NCBI GenBank assembly: GCA_902772625.1 | Contig: CACYBP010000212.1 | Coordinates: forward strand, 1-7,910 | Length of the DNA: 7,910 nucleotides | Origin: Oscillospiraceae bacterium | GTDB taxonomy: Bacteria; Bacillota; Clostridia; Oscillospirales; QAMX01 | Direction of reading: 5' to 3' | Shown: positions 6,552 to 7,910 of the stretch, in pieces | Numbering within the stretch: position 1 is the stretch's first letter | How the letters are laid out: each line of letters begins with the position of its first letter | Notes under the pieces: model-generated | The model's database searches: none | What the model saw: the letters and a program-made list of their open reading frames with translations, nothing else | What the model was told of the DNA's origin: nothing | Made by a program: the position numbers and the translations under genes

Positions 6552-7303
6552 GGTTTCTTTGCTCCTTTCAGGGGATCAAGTCGTTCGCATTCGCCGACGG
6601 CCGCAGCGGTGCCGATGAGGGAGGGGAGGACCTCCTCCCGCGCGCCGCTTTCGGCGAGCGCGCCGTCCCGAAGCACCACGATCTCGTCGGCGATATTCAG
6701 GATGCGCTCCTGATGGGAAATGATCAGGATGGAGCTTTCCCGGATGGTCTCGCGCATATGGCGGAACACCTCGATCAGATTCTGGAAGCTCCAGAGATCG
6801 ATGCCCGCCTCGGGCTCGTCGAAGACCGAAAGAGAAGGCTTGCGCGCCAGGATCGTGGCGATCTCGATGCGCTTCAGCTCGCCGCCGGAGAGGCTTGCGT
6901 TGACCTCCCGGTCCACGTAGTCCCGGGCGCAGAGCCCCACCGAGGAGAGATAGTCGCAGGCGTCGGAGATCGAAATGTTCTTTCCTGAGGCGATACGGAT
7001 CAGATCGAAGACCCGGATCCCCTTGAACCGGACCGGCTGCTGAAAGGCGAAGCCGATGCCGAGCCGCGCGCGCTCGGTGATCCCGAGGGGGGTGATATCC
7101 TCGCCGTTGAGAAGGATGCGGCCTTCGGTGGGCTTTTCGATCCCGGTGATCAGCTTGGCCAGAGTGGATTTTCCGCCCCCGTTGGGCCCTGTGACCGCGA
7201 TCAGGCGTCCGTCGGGCACGGTGAGGGAGACGTCCCGGATGATCTCCTTTTCACTGCCCCCGTCGTCGGGGACCTGAAAGGATATATGTTGTAATTCCAG
7301 CAT
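6545..7303 (-). CDS. sufC: Fe-S cluster assembly ATPase SufC
   Basis: This is the cytoplasmic ABC-type ATPase that drives conformational change in the SufB-type scaffold during iron-sulfur cluster assembly. Its 252 residues are the normal SufC length. All nucleotide-binding motifs are intact: Walker A GPNGGGKST (39-47), Q-loop FQQP (87-90), signature LSGGELKR (138-145), Walker B LSVFDEPEAGID (158-169, with Asp162 and Glu163) and the H-loop SHQ (His197). The family-typical stretch DEPEAGIDLWSF marks it as SufC rather than a transporter ATPase, and no membrane partner is adjacent. The ATG follows GAGGTG (bases 7308-7313). It is the first gene of a two-gene unit with the downstream sufB-like gene. 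No cysteine desulfurase, SufU or regulator gene lies beside it in this window. The C-terminus is cysteine-bearing (Cys239, Cys252). Confidence 0.96.
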   Translation of the reverse strand: MLELQHISFQVPDDGGSEKEIIRDVSLTVPDGRLIAVTGPNGGGKSTLAKLITGIEKPTEGRILLNGEDITPLGITERARLGIGFAFQQPVRFKGIRVFDLIRIASGKNISISDACDYLSSVGLCARDYVDREVNASLSGGELKRIEIATILARKPSLSVFDEPEAGIDLWSFQNLIEVFRHMRETIRESSILIISHQERILNIADEIVVLRDGALAESGAREEVLPSLIGTAAAVGECERLDPLKGAKKPC

Positions 7304-7398
7304 AGTGCACCTCGCATCGTGGCGTCGGCGCGGTCTTCCGCGCCGCGGGAGGAAGCGGGCTTATTCACCGTCCCTCCTTCCGCCGGGAACCGGCGGCA
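7304..7398 (-). promoter_or_regulatory. Structured 5' leader of the sufC mRNA
   Basis: If transcription starts about 7 bases after the -10 at 7405-7410, the sufC message begins near 7398 and has a leader of about 95 bases. In - strand order it can form three stems. CCGCCGG pairs with CCGGCGG at 7380-7396 (7 bp, 3-base loop) right at the 5' end. GGAGGGA (7371-7377) then pairs with TTCCTCC. Finally CGGCGCGG pairs with CCGCGCCG at 7326-7345 (8 bp, loop AAGA). The sufC ribosome binding site follows unpaired. No known riboswitch consensus was recognised, so a regulatory role is inferred only from the structure. Confidence 0.35.
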
Positions 7399-7404
7399 AT
7401 CCTT

Positions 7405-7413
7405 ATTTTACCA
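7405..7413 (-). promoter_or_regulatory. Candidate extended -10 promoter of sufC-sufB
   Basis: Read on the - strand, TGGTAAAAT fits an extended -10 (TGn followed by TAAAAT, five of six matches to TATAAT). It lies in the most AT-rich part of the gap upstream of sufC. The -35 hexamer at 17-base spacing (TGGATT, 7428-7433) is weak, as is common with extended -10 promoters. It sits downstream of the DUF1858 gene's terminator, consistent with an independent suf transcript. Confidence 0.5.
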
Positions 7414-7443
7414 TAACAGGCCGCGGAAATCCACGCTTTTTTC

Positions 7444-7464
7444 AAAAAAAGCGGAGGCCTTCCG
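7444..7464 (-). terminator. Probable terminator of the DUF1858 gene
   Basis: On the - strand, CGGA and TCCG (7461-7464 and 7452-7455) bracket a 5-base interior and are followed by C and a run of seven T (7444-7450). The stem is short, with an A-C mismatch preventing extension, but the U tract is long and sits directly after the stop codon of the DUF1858 gene. The T run is also the left arm of an AT-rich inverted repeat with 7435-7442. Confidence 0.5.
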
Positions 7465-7469
7465 GGGCG

Positions 7470-7694
7470 TCAGTCCCCGTCCTCCCCGGTGAGCCTGCGG
7501 TTCAGCGCGGCGATCACCGGCCCCGGCCGGAGGCCGTGCGCCCGGCAGGCCTCCCACAGGGTCTCGAAGGCCGCGGACGGGCATCCGAGACAGTGCATCC
7601 CGAGGGAGGCGAGGACCTCGGCCGCCTCGGGATACTGGGAGACGATCTCGGAGACGAAGTCGTCCCCGTTGACGAGGTATTCTTCTTCATTCAT
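7470..7694 (-). CDS. DUF1858 domain protein (CxxC redox-disulfide family)
   Basis: This 74-residue soluble protein consists almost entirely of a DUF1858 domain, the family annotated as hybrid-cluster-protein-associated redox disulfide domain and related to the ScdA N-terminus. The family pattern is clear: an EIVSQYPEAAEVLASLGMHC helix-turn segment (16-35), CLGCPS at 35-40 with Cys35 and Cys38, then ETLWEAC ending at Cys50, and a helical end (58-68). The chosen ATG at 7694 has GGAGG at good spacing and starts just before the domain. The reading frame stays open upstream to the window edge, but that stretch has unlike codon use and no domain similarity. Function is not established; a role in thiol/redox or sulfur and iron-sulfur chemistry is inferred from the CxxC motif. 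It lies upstream of sufC on the same strand, but a terminator and promoter between them suggest separate transcripts. Confidence 0.88.
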   Translation of the reverse strand: MNEEEYLVNGDDFVSEIVSQYPEAAEVLASLGMHCLGCPSAAFETLWEACRAHGLRPGPVIAALNRRLTGEDGD

Positions 7695-7910
7695 GGGAAA
7701 TATCCTCCAAAGATTCAGGCTTTCCGGTCTCCCGTCCCGTGCCGGACGGGGAGAGAAAGGACAAAAAGACGAAATGCCTCGGAACAATAGCGTGAATAAA
7801 AATGCCGTTATATACGCTGCCCACACGACCCTCGGCGTCAGGAATATGCCGTTGACCAAACAAGATTGTGGCATCAAGTTAGCAAATCCATTCGAACTCA
7901 ACACAATCAA
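7695..7910. other. AT-richer non-coding or undetermined edge region
   Basis: No confident gene is seen. It should hold the promoter of the DUF1858 gene, but no clear -35/-10 pair was found. A 10-bp stem with one bulged C (arms 7728-7737 and 7744-7754) lies about 35 bases upstream of that gene's start. Composition changes here: the final 50 bases contain 19 G or C by direct count, against a visibly GC-rich remainder. Frames are open to the window edge on both strands: a + frame from ATG 7774 and a - frame continuous with the DUF1858 gene. Neither matches a family I know. Confidence 0.4.

Noticed and set aside
5733..6713. A 326-codon open frame on the + strand across sufB and the end of sufC
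   Set aside because: It is antisense to two well-supported suf genes, spans their junction, and is rich in His, Val and Ala with no recognisable domain. It is a shadow of GC-rich codon use.
7201..7368. A possible upstream open frame in the sufC leader, starting GTG after AAGGAGG and overlapping sufC out of frame
   Set aside because: Spacing of only about 4 bases is short, the start is GTG, and the 55-residue product has no family likeness. The AAGGAGG is also predicted to be partly paired. It is kept only as a possible translational control element.
7435..7452. AT-rich dyad GCTTTTTTCAAAAAAAGC as a separate regulatory palindrome or -35 element (TTGAAA)
   Set aside because: Its T run is better explained as the U tract of the DUF1858 gene's terminator. 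The TTGAAA lies 29 bases from the -10, too far for a standard promoter.
7861..7910. TTCGAA near the right edge, resembling a tRNA T-loop
   Set aside because: The five flanking bases on each side do not pair into a T stem on either strand, and no acceptor or anticodon stem could be placed.
7470..7910. A longer, 146-residue version of the DUF1858 protein reaching the window edge
   Set aside because: The internal ATG at 7694 has a well-placed GGAGG and begins right before the domain. The upstream codons have mixed third positions unlike neighbouring genes. An edge-spanning fusion cannot be fully excluded.

Overview
The window is a GC-rich, densely packed bacterial segment carrying eight protein-coding genes: five on the + strand and three on the - strand, which converge. 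It looks like an anaerobic Clostridia-type bacterium (Bacillota), possibly from a gut or similar habitat. That is an inference. It rests on the two-gene SufC plus short SufB-like iron-sulfur assembly pair, the small DUF1858 CxxC protein, strong AGGAGG-type ribosome binding sites, and uronic-acid catabolism genes. No rRNA, tRNA, CRISPR array, insertion sequence or phage gene is visible.

Left part (1-4336, + strand). After a likely terminator of an upstream gene (3-32) comes a probable four-gene operon with gaps of 58, 49 and 27 bases. Its genes are uxaC (uronate isomerase), a heparinase II/III-like polysaccharide lyase without a signal peptide, a 79-residue protein with two membrane helices, and a glycerophosphodiester phosphodiesterase. 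The lyase and UxaC fit together as intracellular breakdown of uronic-acid-containing oligosaccharides followed by entry of the freed uronate into the hexuronate pathway. The roles of the small membrane protein and the phosphodiesterase in this setting are unclear.

Middle (4337-5624). A perfect 26-base inverted repeat precedes a TTG-started permease of the ion-transporter superfamily (SLC13/ArsB/NhaD-like). Its gene ends at a strong bidirectional terminator (5577-5612) shared with the opposing suf genes.

Right part (5625-7910, - strand). sufC and a short sufB/sufD-type gene overlap by 7 bases and form a minimal Fe-S cluster assembly unit. A candidate extended -10 promoter and a leader of about 95 bases with three hairpins lie upstream. 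Further upstream is a separately transcribed 74-residue DUF1858 (CxxC redox-disulfide) protein. The last 150 or so bases are more AT-rich than the rest and hold no recognisable gene.

Most of the window is ordinary core and catabolic content. The points most worth a second look are the structured sufC leader, the single SufB-like subunit that combines active-site residues split between SufB and SufD elsewhere, the perfect palindrome before the permease, the cytoplasmic lyase/UxaC pairing, and the unexplained small membrane protein.
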